A stretch of DNA of 64,000 bases from Brachycybe producta (lineage: Eukaryota; Arthropoda; Diplopoda; Playtdesmida; Andrognathidae): NCBI GenBank assembly GCA_036925085.1, contig JAUPFP010000043.1, forward strand, positions 942,632 to 1,006,631, in the 5' to 3' direction. The translations under genes and the position numbers were made by a program. Shown here piece after piece: positions 35,896 to 47,021 of the stretch. How positions within the stretch are numbered: the first letter of the stretch is position 1; each line of letters starts with the position of its first letter. Below the pieces are notes generated by a model that made no database searches, had not been told where the DNA came from, and saw only the letters and a list, made by a program, of their open reading frames with translations.

Positions 35896-38674
35896 ATGTC
35901 AAAAATGATTTCCAATCCACTTGCATTGAGTATTCTTTTGGTGTTGGTTATGTTCATCTCGTCTACAGGTGAGATTAGAGTTGTGAGTGGGGAATACTAT
36001 CTCAGTGGGAACAGAAGCATAGTTTGGGGGAGGGGGACTGAGAGGGACACATGTCCCTGGGCGCCATGCCCAGGGGACCGCCGAAATTGGCATCAAAACA
36101 TGCTAAAATTGACCCACAAAACTAGCAATAACAACACTTTCAGTTTAATGCATCAATCAAATCAAATTTATAAATGCAATATTGCCATTATTTTATGCAG
36201 ATCTGTGGAGAGGAAAGGGGGAGCCCAGTGCAGCCCTACAGTTTTTTTCTTTATAAATGAGAGGGGTTAAAGTTTTTTTCCAGGGTGGAGCAAGGGTCAT
36301 TTGTCCCCCCTTTCCCCACTTGGTGGGCCTGATTTTATGAATGTTCAGTGATTTGGGTTATGGTTAACAAATGAAACATTAGTTAACCCCTTGTCCCCGG
36401 GTACCAAGAACCATCGCTACGCCTCTGAGTGAGAATTATTTCAAGGGAAGAATTTTTTGTGAGAATATTCCTCCATATAAAAATTTTTTCCCCAGTTTTT
36501 GCATATTTTCTAAAAATTTCCAAAACAAATGTTCTTTATGCATTGTTTCCACTAGGCTGAAAATTTGAACGTATTGAAAATTTCAACTGGTGAAAAAATA
36601 GAAGAAACGTGGCTCCCGCTTATGATAGTGAATGGCCACGTGTGCAATATTTTTCACCAGTTGAAATTTTCAAAAAGTTAAAAATTTTCAACCCAAAGGA
36701 AACAAAAGGCCTTAAGTTTCACTCTTCAAGATGAGAAAGATTCTAAAATGACATTTAACTGAGTGACCCATGTGCAGTTCTTATCTAAAAGTGTAGGTCA
36801 CCTAGTGACCCACAATTTATAACTAAAAAAACACATTTATTTCTTATTCTGTAAGGTTCAACTTGCAGTGGAAAAAACTACAAGTCAGTAGCAGCTGCTT
36901 ATCTCCCTCAAGGTTCTGACTGCAAGGGTAATAAATTGCTAACTTTAGAGGTAAATTACCATTCAATGTTATGCTTTAAGCTACCTTTATTTGTAATATT
37001 TTCCCCATAAATTGTTATGTGTTTAAGGATTATCTATCTGGTAACGCAGATCATGTGACTGTTGCATTGGATAGAAGTCTTCAGATCAAATATGGAACTC
37101 AAGTTTGTATTCCTGAATTGAATGAAAAATATAACAGGCAGATTAATTTCAGAGTAAGTATAATTATATTATTTATTTTGTAGAAATCATAAAATAGTAA
37201 TCAGTTTTGTACTATTGTAGCAATTTCAAATGGTTTCAGGCCCTGTCTTGATGGACCAAATAATTTTAAATTTGGTTCAAAATTAACATAGAAACAGTTA
37301 CAAACCACATTTGTACAAAAAAGAAATTCAAACTTTTTGTTTATTTTCAAAAAAAAAATATATAAAGCATATGTTACTGTCCATCTGCGGAATCAGTCAT
37401 TCTGTACAACTATCTGCACTGCGAAAACCACTAAACTGCTAGTGAATTCAATGCATTTTAGGTGTTGACTTCTGCAGATTCACTAGGAGTATGGAGGTTG
37501 TGCAGATTATCCAGGCAATCTGCAGATTGACTTGATTCCGCAGATGGACCGTAACATATACAGTGAAAACTATTCAATATTTAACACCAACAATCACATG
37601 TATTTTTAAATCAAGTTGCTTAGAATGGCATGCAGATTCTTTCTGTTAGATTATCATGAGTTACAGTATGTTTGTCACGAACAAAATATTTCTGGTTCCT
37701 TCCAGTTCGTTTTTTAATGTGGCTGAATAGAATTATTTATTTTGCTCTCCCCCCCCCCCTCCATCGGACAGCTACACTGCAGTGGCTAATGCTTTGCTTC
37801 ATAGCCATTTTTTTTGTAAAATCTGGGCGGAAAAACGTCAAGCGAACGTTTTTTTTTTTAAAAACAACATCATAAAAAAATTCAAATCGTTTTCAAAACT
37901 AGAATGGTAAAAGAATATCCTAAAAGTTTTTTCATGACAATATGCTCGTATCTTCAAAAAAAAAACATTTTGAATTTTGAAATTTAGGTTTTTTTCATTA
38001 ATATTTCATGAAAAACTATTTTCTTCTTTTTTCGAACTGTCATAAAAAGTTTATTTTTAAAGTAATCAGCATGAAAAAACTTTTAACATGATCACCACAC
38101 TATATTCTAGTTTCGAAAAAAAAACGTTCGTTTCGTTAAAAACGTTAATTTTTAAAATACACAGTCGTGGCAACGGCAATATGTTTACTACTTTTCATAT
38201 TTAAAGTTGTCCAATATAAAGCTTTCAAAGTGCAATGTGCACCTTAAATATATGCTGATCGAGTGATAAAATGACAAAAAGTCCGGTTATATTTAAAAAA
38301 AAAAACTATTTCAAAATCGCGAATTTCTAACTCTTATGTTAAACTCCATTGAGTAAGAAAAACACAACCATTAAAATGTTCATAAAAATAGCTAAAAATA
38401 ATTTTTAAAAAGTAAGGAGTTGTTTGAAGTTTGAACACGGAAGATTAATTATACAAGATTTGCTAAATGAGCAGGGGGATGTTTATTAATAAAAGTGCAC
38501 ACTACAGTCTGTTTTTAATTCTTATTTAAGGTTGATGATTGTATTGTACAAAGTCCCGGCAAAGGATATGGTCAAATTGATATCTGTGTCAATAATTTAC
38601 AGGATGCTTCTAATCCTGAATCGGTGACCCTAGTTTTTCCAGATCTGGTAACTGGAGTTGACTTCTGTGATTAA
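35896..38674 (+). CDS. Array gene 7: divergent secreted double-psi beta-barrel-like protein, 145 aa, four exons
   Basis: The exons are 35896-35968, 36856-36950, 37028-37153 and 38531-38674, with phases 1, 0, 0 (438 nt). The signal peptide is MSKMISNPLALSILLVLVMF. The mature sequence shows STCSGKNYKSVAAAYLPQGS, DCKGN, ADHVTVALD, YGTQVCIPELN, VDDCIVQSPGKGYGQIDICV and ends VDFCD. Exon 2 is about 20 nt shorter than in the paralogues (the S.GG segment is missing). The VVDTG stretch has become VDDC, keeping an Asp but losing TG. It is the most diverged intact member and may have a changed activity. Intron 1 contains a MITE with TTTCCA ends (36540-36720), and intron 3 contains family K and single-arm foldback sequence. 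Confidence 0.85.
36535..36718. mobile_element. Small MITE in intron 1 of gene 7 (second copy at 57415-57598)
   Basis: Inverted arms run from TTGTTTCCACTAGGCTGAAA to its partner CAACCCAAAGGAAACAA, with TTGAAAATTTCAACTGGTGA inside each arm. The copy near 57.4-57.6 kb has the same arms, with AGGCCTTGTTTCCATTGGG at its edge. Confidence 0.65.
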
Positions 38675-40388
38675 ATGTGTGATAAAATATAAATTATAAC
38701 AAGGTGTGCTCAAGATAATCAAAAATATTAAATCATAATGTTTATCAATTTTACTTAAATATTATGGAGCCACAAAATGTTATTACATTCTTTATGGCAA
38801 TTATGTTCTTTATAATTATTGGTAATAAGTTGACCTAATGAAAAAATAATGTTTATTAAATATGGCATCTCTATTAACATGTGTGTTTACTTTTTTTTCT
38901 CTTAATAATAACTATATTTATTGCTGCACATATGCATGCTAGCATATAATTTAGCAGTTGCTGAAGGACTTAACACGCAAAATTGCATTACAAATTACAA
39001 TAGAAAGTTGAGACACAATGGGTGTCATTGAAAATATCTATCCCCAATAACATGACACTAGCATCAGCTTATCCATGGCTTGGTTGGTGTTATTAAGAGT
39101 GAATTTGTCCAAACAATCGAGCAGCTTCTTGTGAGCTATAAAAGCAATCAGCTAACATGATTACATGAAGGACAGTGTAAATCTACTGACATCTTTTACA
39201 CCAATTTCATGTAATGCTTGTTGAATTTTTGCATTTTTGCAACTATAGGTCAAACTGGCTAATGGTTGAACCTGATCTTAAAGCAGTTCCTTTTCTGGAA
39301 CTAATTTCTTGAAATTATGCAAATATTTTCTAAATTATTATCTGTCACGAGCCATGAGAAAATTAGAAAGAATTCCAACTTTCTTTTACATATGTCTCAG
39401 GCCGTGATAAACTCTTTTTGCGACATTTATAGGGCCACCTGGGCACCAGGGGGTGCCATCTTTCAGGGCGTCAGGAATGCGAAGACGCTCACACATGTGT
39501 GCTGGCTGGTCATGCGTGGATGGTGTCACAACACTCTTTAGAAACGAAACCGACTGTCAAAAAGTTTTTTTTTTGAGTTTTCATTGCCAATTGTTTTCCT
39601 GTTTAACAAGATCTTTCTGAGGCCCAATCAATGAATTTTTACAGCATGCGAGGTGACTCACACGTGTCAGGCAGCACACGCGAAGGAACTGGCTGAATTA
39701 TTACAGCATGTTTCCTTATTGCTCTTTTCTTTATTACACTTTACTCTATATATTTGTAACTTTAGATAAATAAAAAGAGTGTCTATTTTTTTTTTATAAA
39801 TTTGTACAACTTCAGCAACAAAGTCCAAGATTGTTTATTTTATTAAAACTTATTTACTACGTATTGCTACAAAACGTACATGCAACACAACTCACCTGAC
39901 AAAAAAGCATGATTCAAAACAAATAACAAACAATTAAAACCCACTGGCTCAACTTCAAGTGAAAAAGAAAAAAAAAAATCATAATTTTAAGTTATCATAA
40001 AATGTAAAAAACTAAAATTACTTCAAATAAAATAACTTTTATTTATTATTTAAACTTCAAGTTTTACAAAACTTTTTTCAGTTGCTACTAAAATGTACAC
40101 TATGCAGAATTTTTAATTCGGCTTTTATCTTGCATTTACATATTTTGAGATAACTGCTTATAAAACTAACTTATACATAAACGTTTGATGCCGTAAGAAT
40201 ACAAATAAAGTAAAATGGGTTAAGTGCGACCCATAAATTGAAAAGTTAAACTTTTTAAATGATTTATAGCCCTAAAATATGCAACTGGGGATTTTTTTTT
40301 TAGTTTTGAAGCTTCATAATTCCCTTAATTGAATACACAATTCCTCTTATTCAGACTTTTGAAACAATTCATTATTATATATATAAAA
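38675..40388. other. Gene-free AT-rich spacer after array gene 7
   Basis: I see no recognisable gene, RNA or clear element. The open frame at 39317-39541 has no recognisable domain. Confidence 0.4.
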
Positions 40389-40786
40389 TCCCAGGTCTGT
40401 GTGTTTGTGTGTGTATGTGTCTGGAGTAACAAAAACCATTGAAGCACGTCGGAATTTATATAAATTTGAATAAATGAACCGTTTTTTTTTTTCTCAAGGT
40501 CAACTATATGTTGAACTCTTCCTTTGGAAAGTGTAGAAGGGGGGAGAGAGAGAGAAAAGTGAGAGGGGGTGAGGGGAAAAGGTTGGAAAGTGTAGAAGGG
40601 GGAGAGAGAGAAAAGTGGGAGGGGTGAGGAGAAAGTGTAGGGGGAGAGAGAAACGTGGAGGGGGAAAAGTGGAAGGGGGGAAACTGAAATTAAAATGAAA
40701 GGAGTAAAAAAAGGAAAAAACGACGCGCATGCGCAAAATTGCCTGTGAATTTTGCTCCCGTCATTTATGACGGGTTACCTCACTAG
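40389..40786 (+). mobile_element. Non-autonomous Helitron-like element
   Basis: It starts TCCCAGGTCTGTGTGTTTG and ends with the hairpin CCCGTCATTTATGACGGG, eight bases, then CTAG and a host T. The TC start and hairpin-CTRR end are the Helitron rule. The interior is a GGGGGAGAGAG purine-rich tandem low-complexity tract, which accounts for the antisense open frame. It lacks the nested MITE seen in the 6.7 and 15.8 kb copies. Confidence 0.75.
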
Positions 40787-40887
40787 TTTTTAGATAGTTG
40801 TCGTTTAAGAAGTGTTACCATGTAACTAACAAAATATAAATTTTTCAATATTACCAAAAACGTTATAATGCAAATTTAAGGTTGTGT

Positions 40888-41270
40888 TAGGGTAGGTTTA
40901 TACTCCAAACTTTGCTAAGATTTGCAAGCTTTGAAGTTCTGTAAAATTAGCTCCCCAAAGCTTAGCTTGTTCACACATACATGTGGTCTTGCAAAGTTTA
41001 CCATACTTTATAACCTTTATATCCTATAAAAGATACACAAAACAATAGAACCCTTCCCCTTCTGGAAGAAAAAAGGTGTGACTTATTCACCCCTTTTGTG
41101 TGTCCGTTTCCTGATTGGTGCTTTGAGTTGCTAAGCTTTGAAAAGTTGAACAATTTCAAAGCTAGCTTCATGCTCTGGCGAAGGCAAAAACCTGAAGTTC
41201 TGACGTCATTTTTGAAGCTTCGCAGGCTGCTTTGCCGCTTAGCAAGGGAGTATAAACCAACCCTTAGACA
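40888..41270. mobile_element. MITE with GGTTTATACTCC ends
   Basis: The left end AGGGTAGGTTTATACTCC pairs with the right end GGAGTATAAACCAACCCT. The inner arms carry GCTAAG/CTTAGC-type inverted words and AAGCTTTGAA. The open frames on both strands within it are shadows of this palindrome. Confidence 0.7.
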
Positions 41271-41337
41271 ATTTTTTGCAAATAAAATTAATGACACGTT
41301 TTTTGAGCCATAATTAATATAATTATGTTATGTACAT

Positions 41338-42000
41338 TGTGATGGACCCTTCTCGACTAGATAGAATCTGCTTATTTTGTGACACGAGATGAGTTCGCAC
41401 TCGTGTTAACAGTGATTGGCTAGGTCACTTTTTCTATCAGGTCTGGAAGGACTAGGCCAATATAATAACCTCTTACGTCCTCACTATCCCTTAAAAGGAC
41501 TTACACAGCTTCGAGGATCTTTTGTCGTCTGGATCCCGTCAGGCTTGTTCCTGATAAATCGCTTCTGAAGACCGGATTGACTGCTTTCCCTTGGAGTGAT
41601 CAGGTTCGCACCTGTTCGTCGTCTTGAAGATGATGGTTAGGTGGAAGGGCTGAAATAATGATGAAGAAGTGCACAATTGCGTAAATTAAATAAATAAATT
41701 CACCATTGTTTTAAACTGTAAAAAGATTCAACTTGGGTTTATTTTCCGAGCATAAAAATGTAAATTCCAAACTGATAAAACTCTGATTAAAAACACAACT
41801 CAAGAATAAATGTACATAAAACATAACTAGAATCTAGCCTAAATTGGGCATAGATTCTTTGCTTGAAAATTGCTTCAAAACATACAAAGACAGACAAACA
41901 GACAAGCTCTTTATTCCCAGGGCACATTTCTCATTGGCTACTTAAGGGTTTTGGGCCCAAATGGGCCAATCAATGGATTGGTCCAGTTGGCCAAGATCCA
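41338..42000 (-). mobile_element. Probable solo LTR related to the 7.3-9.2 kb foldback
   Basis: It begins TGTGATGGACCCTTCTCG, like TGTTACGGACC at the foldback arm. It shares blocks such as GATTGGCTAGG.CAC, GGATCTTTTGTCGTCTG and CAGGTTCGCACCTG with those arms. On the - strand, a TATA-like GGAATAAAGAGC lies in the position expected for an LTR promoter. The far edge is unclear. Confidence 0.5.
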
Positions 42001-42121
42001 TTACATCATCGTTTTCACACAGAGATGTGAACTTTAAAAATGAAAACAAAATCACATTAAAAAGAGATAAATCCACACAAGTGGAAAACGAATACAGTGG
42101 CAAGAAGGGTGACTCATTGTC

Positions 42122-42272
42122 AGGGCCGGACTGGCTAGTGGTTGGCCCCACCGGCTATGAAATTGTGTTGGCCCCATTTTTTTAATTTATTTATTTTTGG
42201 CCCCCATTTTCTTTTGGCCCCCAATTGACCGGCGATCGCCGGTCAGCCGGCCGGGCCAGTCCGGGCCTGCTC
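42122..42272. mobile_element. Short GC-rich hairpin element
   Basis: CAGGGCCGGACTGGCTAG on the left pairs with GGCCAGTCCGGGCCTG on the right. Between them are GGCCCCATTTT words and a CGGCGATCGCCG palindrome. No gene is seen. Confidence 0.6.
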
Positions 42273-42610
42273 ATTGTTGATATTTGGGTCAAATGGTACA
42301 CTCAGTCAGTACCAGTACCAAGTGACACAAAAGCTAAAAGCATTACAGGGCCCAACAAAAGCGTAAATGAATGCTAAATACACAAAAAAACATACAAGGG
42401 CCCCGAAACTTCTCGACATGACATCAAAAACAATTTTTTTCTAAATATTCTGAAATCACATTAAATGGATTTGAACACCCTCTTACCAGATGTCTCTACT
42501 AGTGAATATCTTTTAAAATGAACTTTTTGTTTATTTTGGGACATTTTCAGAATAATGCACTTCTTTGTATCAAACGTCAAGGGAAGGAGTGGTTAGAGGG
42601 AGGGCTAGCA

Positions 42611-42826
42611 TTATCAAAGGCAATTAGAAAACGGGATGAACAGAAGTTGGCTCCGCCCTTTTTATGACGAACGCAACTTCTGATTGGTTGGCTATGTAGT
42701 CTGACGTCACATGCTCCGCCCTTTTCAACGTCGAACCACACAACAAACCAATTAGAAGTTGCCGTTCGTCATAAAAAGGGCGGACCCAACTTCTGTTCAT
42801 CCCGTTTTCTAATTGCCTGTGCATTC
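42611..42826. mobile_element. Mutator-like palindromic MITE (family A), first of a close pair
   Basis: The long arms include GGCAATTAGAAAACGGGATG and TTGGCTCCGCCCTTTTTATG, with their complements on the right. The arms are almost perfect. Confidence 0.7.
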
Positions 42827-42848
42827 TCTTAACACCCCAAAACACACA

Positions 42849-43052
42849 GGTAGTTAGAAATAGGTCAGAACATCAGTTGGCTCCGCCCTTGTTATGACGA
42901 CAGGCAACTTCTAATTGGCTGGTTATGTAGTCTGACGTTGAAAAGGGCGGAACATGTGACGTCAGACTACATAACCAGCCAATTAGAAGTTGCCTGTCGT
43001 CATAACAAGGGCGGAGCCAAGTGAAGTTCTGACCTATTTCTAACTGCCTGTC
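42849..43052. mobile_element. Mutator-like palindromic MITE (family A), second of a close pair
   Basis: This is an almost perfect palindrome over its whole length. The arms run from AGTTAGAAATAGGTCAGAAC through TTGGCTCCGCCCTTGTTATG to a centre near GAACATGTGACGTC. It follows the previous copy after only about 25 bases. Confidence 0.7.
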
Positions 43053-43059
43053 AAAATGC

Positions 43060-43660
43060 GAGGTGTCATAAGTTGTACCATTATGGCAAAGATAGCGAGA
43101 TTTTCAAACGCAGCCTATGAAAATCAGACTTGCTAATTATTTCGAAAAAGGGTTTTCACTTTTTAAGCCAATGAATTACGACATTATTAATTAATTAAAT
43201 GTGATCATGTGAATCAGTCATATTAATTGTCGTTTATTTTATGCAAAAAAAAATATTGCTTTAAAAACAAAGGTGTTTCTCGATGTTTAGATTATTGTTC
43301 GACGTCCAGACGTCAGCCGGTCCTTTGTTTTATTTTTCTACCATCAGGAAACACTTTTTTTTATTTGGAAACAGAATTTTATAATTATTATTCTTCCTTA
43401 AGTTGATATAATTGACAAATGTCACGGCTCTGACAGCTTTTTGGAAATAAAACAATTACATCTTTTTTTTTTGTTCGCATTCTTTTATTATTATAAAGAA
43501 AAGAAAATTATTTATTAATCTTTTTCAATTAGTTGTTAATCAAGCAAACAATAGAACAAGTGCTGTTTTTCATCAAGTTTTAAGAACAACAGACAAAAGA
43601 CTGATTTTTAGCCTCTGTATATTGCAGATTGTGCGATTGATTATTGATATCTAGTTGCAT
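43060..43660. other. Spacer and upstream region of array gene 8
   Basis: AT-rich, with no gene recognised. The last 200 bases are the expected upstream regulatory region of gene 8, but I could not match the TTAATATTTAATC block there with confidence. Confidence 0.35.
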
Positions 43661-43664
43661 GGAA

Positions 43665-43697
43665 GAGGCTATTCATTTAAAAACTATATAATATTAT
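43665..43697 (+). promoter_or_regulatory. Promoter of array gene 8
   Basis: GAGGCTATTCATTTAAAAAC followed by a TATATAATATTATGCAG stretch, about 105 bases before the start codon at 43796. GAGGCTAT and the TATA box are kept; the middle is diverged. Confidence 0.55.
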
Positions 43698-43795
43698 GCA
43701 GATTTTTGAGATCCTCATTGGCATACTGTAATTTCTTCTTGAACTTTTAAAAAAAAATTAAAAAAGTTTCATTACTTAACTGAAACAATTTCAAA

Positions 43796-46700
43796 ATGAT
43801 TTTCTTTTATTTTGCATTAACTATTTTTTTGCCAATGGTTGCATCAGATTCATACCTAGGTGAGGCATTCATTTTTTTTTCATAATATTTGTTGTAATTT
43901 TATCTAATTTACATATATATTGACAGCTGATTCAATAAAATAAAAATGAATACAAAGAATTGTCACAGTGAACAGCTGATTTTTAAATTTGGATTAGTCT
44001 ACATTTTCAGAAACCACATTTAAGGTTAAATTAAAATTGTGTTATACCTAGTACACACACACCTGATAATTTAAATGCATTTAAATAATAAACGGTGTTC
44101 TACAGAAGAGCCCTGTGAAGGACAAACAAACAATATGTCGAATTCAATTTATTCAGTTAATAATCTTGAAAATATTGAGTTAATACTTAAATATAATTTA
44201 TATAAACTATTGACAAAATATTGATTTAGTATTTCAATTTAAAATATTAATAATAAAAGTCAATTTTTATTTGGTGTTCATGTCCTTAATTGGATTCCGT
44301 ATAATTCACCTAAACACATTTAATTTGAATTCATTTAACTCATGTGTTGTGTGTACAACGTATTAGTAATTATTAAGGTGATTTAAATCACTTAATAGCA
44401 TTTTCACGTCGAAATACAATTTTAAAATAAAACTCTTTTATAGAAGAAAATTAAAAATGTATCGTCTGCTTATGGTTTGGTTAGTTTCAAAGTGACATAA
44501 AAAAGTTTATTTTGAATGATATCAAGATGAAATCACCTTTAAGTAATTGAAATGCCTTTCTAGTTTCCAAACACTTTTTAAATTTTCGCTCTTAATTTTG
44601 TTCTTGGAAAACAGAATAATCAGAGTTCGAGGGCCGTTGACAAATTTAAAACCACTTTAAGATTTGATTATTCTGCATTTCACTAGGAGCAGATAAGAGA
44701 AATTGAAATTGTGTTAGAAACTAGAAGGGTAATTTTATCTCTTAAAGAGTATTTTCATGTTTATTAACTGTTTATCATTTTTAAACTGACATAAACAGTT
44801 TATTTTAAATGATATCAAGATGAAATCACCTTTAAGGGACTGAGCTATACCTTTCTATAGTTTCCAAACACTTTTTTTTTTAATTTTCTCTTAATTTTGC
44901 TCTTGGGAAAACAGAATAAGAAGATTTCGTTGGCCGGTTTACACTTTAAAACCACTTTAAAAATTATTGTGTCTTGATGATGTAGGTTGCAGTTCCAAGA
45001 CCGGTTATTCTTCTACCGCAATTGGTTTTTATCCTTCCAATAATCCAAGTGATAATGACTTTTATGATTGCAGACACAATAAGTTACAAACGCTCCAGGT
45101 TTAAAAACGTTTTTTTTTAACACTAGAAAAATTGTCTTAGCATTTTATTTTATTATTCGTCAATTGTTACTTTAAATAATTCACTAATATTTATTTTTTT
45201 AGGAATTTCTTAATAATGAAGCCGACTACGTGAGTGTAGCAATGGACGAAAATCTGAACATTGCATATGGAACTGAACTCTGTATTCCAGAACTGAACGA
45301 GAAATATAAGAAAAATATTCTATTCAAAGTAATACTTTCTTAAGAAATCGCAAAATTACTTCGAAAAATCTTCGCAAAGAGCGCTAGCATCGTTTTCTTC
45401 TATTGAGCCCATAGATCCAATGTTAAAGAAAAAATGTTAATTTTTAAAATACACAGCAGTCGCGGCGGCAATATGTTTATTTTTCATATTTAAAGTTGTC
45501 CAATATTAAGTTTTCAAAGGGCAATGTGTGCACCTTAATTATATACTGATCGAGTGATAGAATGACAAAAAATTCGTAAGTGCGGTTCTATTTTTAAAAA
45601 CTGTTTCAAAAACGCGAATTTCTAAATTTTATGTTAAACTCTATTGAGTACGCGCTCGTAAACAAAAAAAAAATCCATTAAAATGCTCGTAAAAATACGT
45701 AAAAATAATTTTAAAAAACCAGAAAAAAATCAGCACGTGCGCTAATGTATTGGCTTCACTGTAATTTATTTGTGGGTTTTGAAATTATTTTTGATATTTT
45801 GACGAGCATTGTAATGGATGTTTTATTGCTTATAAGCGCGTACTCAATAGAGTTTAACATAAGAGTTAGAAATTCGCAATTTTGAAATAGTTTTTTTTTA
45901 AATAGAACCGCACTTACCAATTTTTTGTCATTCTATCCCTCGATCAGCGTATATTTAAGGTGCACATTGCACTTTGACAACTTAATATTGGACAACTTTA
46001 AATATGAAAAATAAACATATTGCCGCGACTGCTGTGTATTTTTAAAATTAATATTTTTTCTTTAACATCGGGTCTAAGGGCTCGTTAGAAAAACGATGCT
46101 AGCGCTCTTTGCTGGAGATTTTTCGAAGTAATTTTGCGATGTAGCCTCTTAATATATTAAATTTATTTTATTTAAGATGGCTGAATAGATATTTATTTTA
46201 TTTGTTTTTGTCTTCCTCCGATGGCGACACTGTAGTGGCAATTGCTAATATTTTTTTGAAACATTTGGTCGCAAAAACGTCAAGCGTATTTTTTTATATA
46301 GAAACAATATTATGCAAATAAATTTCAAATTGTTTTCAATACTAGAATAGTAAAAGATTATGCTAAAAGTTTTTTCGTGGCACTACCTTAAAAAATAAAC
46401 ATTTTATAGCTCATTTTGAAAATGGGACCTGTTATTAGTCTTTTCCATAAAAAACTATTTTCGCCTTTTTTAAAAACTGTCATAAAAAGTTTATTTTGAA
46501 AGATATCATCATGAAAACACTTATAGCATTATTACCAACTATTCTAGTTTCTAAAACAGTTTGAATTTGTTTTAGTAATGTATCTTCTGAGGCCTCTGAG
46601 TGCCAAATTGACCAAACGCCAAACTGAATAAACGCCAAATGGAACAAATATCAAACTGAATAAGTGCCAAATTTTCGGCATGTTTATTCAGTTTGGCGTT

Positions 46701-47021
46701 TGTTTCATTTGTCGTTTATTCAGTTTGACGTTTGTTCCGTTTTGCGCTTATTCTTCTTTTTGGCGCTTGATATCAGGACATCTGTGAGGAAATACAAAAT
46801 AAATATCTATTCAGCCACCTTGAGAGACAAGAAAAATTCAAATTTTAATTTGTATGTTTTGTATGTTTTTTTTAAAGGTTGTTGATAATGGTTCATTAGT
46901 TGGTGGAAAAAAATATTCTTTAGTTGATATTTGTGTTGCTGGCGGGTACGACTCTTCAGTGAGTGGACCAGTCACTCTTTATTTTACGAATCTACAGACT
47001 GGAAGTGCCACTTGTCATTAG
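43796..47021 (+). CDS. Array gene 8: secreted double-psi beta-barrel-like protein, 148 aa, four exons
   Basis: The exons are 43796-43859, 44986-45098, 45203-45328 and 46878-47021, with phases 1, 0, 0 (447 nt). The signal peptide is MIFFYFALTIFLPMVAS. The mature sequence shows CSSKTGYSSTAIGFYPSNNP, DCRHN, ADYVSVAMDENL, YGTELCIPELN, VVDNGSLVGGKKYSLVDICV, and ends GSATCH. The DTG of the family is DNG here, and the SRID run is SLVD. Intron 1 contains a family G MITE and two family J copies. Intron 3 contains an 800-bp palindrome followed by a family K element with a fragment of the GCCAAACTGAATAAAC repeat. Confidence 0.87.
44043..44360. mobile_element. MITE family G copy in intron 1 of gene 8
   Basis: The ends are TATACCTAGTACACACAC and GTGTGTACAACGTAT, an imperfect inverted pair. 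The interior is shared almost base for base with copies at 56462-56765 and 59366-59685 and, reversed, with 30268-30556. Confidence 0.75.
45347..46142. repeat. Near-perfect palindrome of about 800 bp in intron 3 of gene 8
   Basis: The left arm begins GCAAAATTACTTCGAAAAAT and continues through GCGCTAGCATCG and CAGTCGCGGCGGCAATATG. The right arm ends in the complement of the same sequence. The arms are close to 390 nt each, with a loop near 45730-45780. A smaller relative lies at about 47800-48350, and a single arm is at about 38145-38425 in an intron of gene 7. It contains no open frame. Confidence 0.75.
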
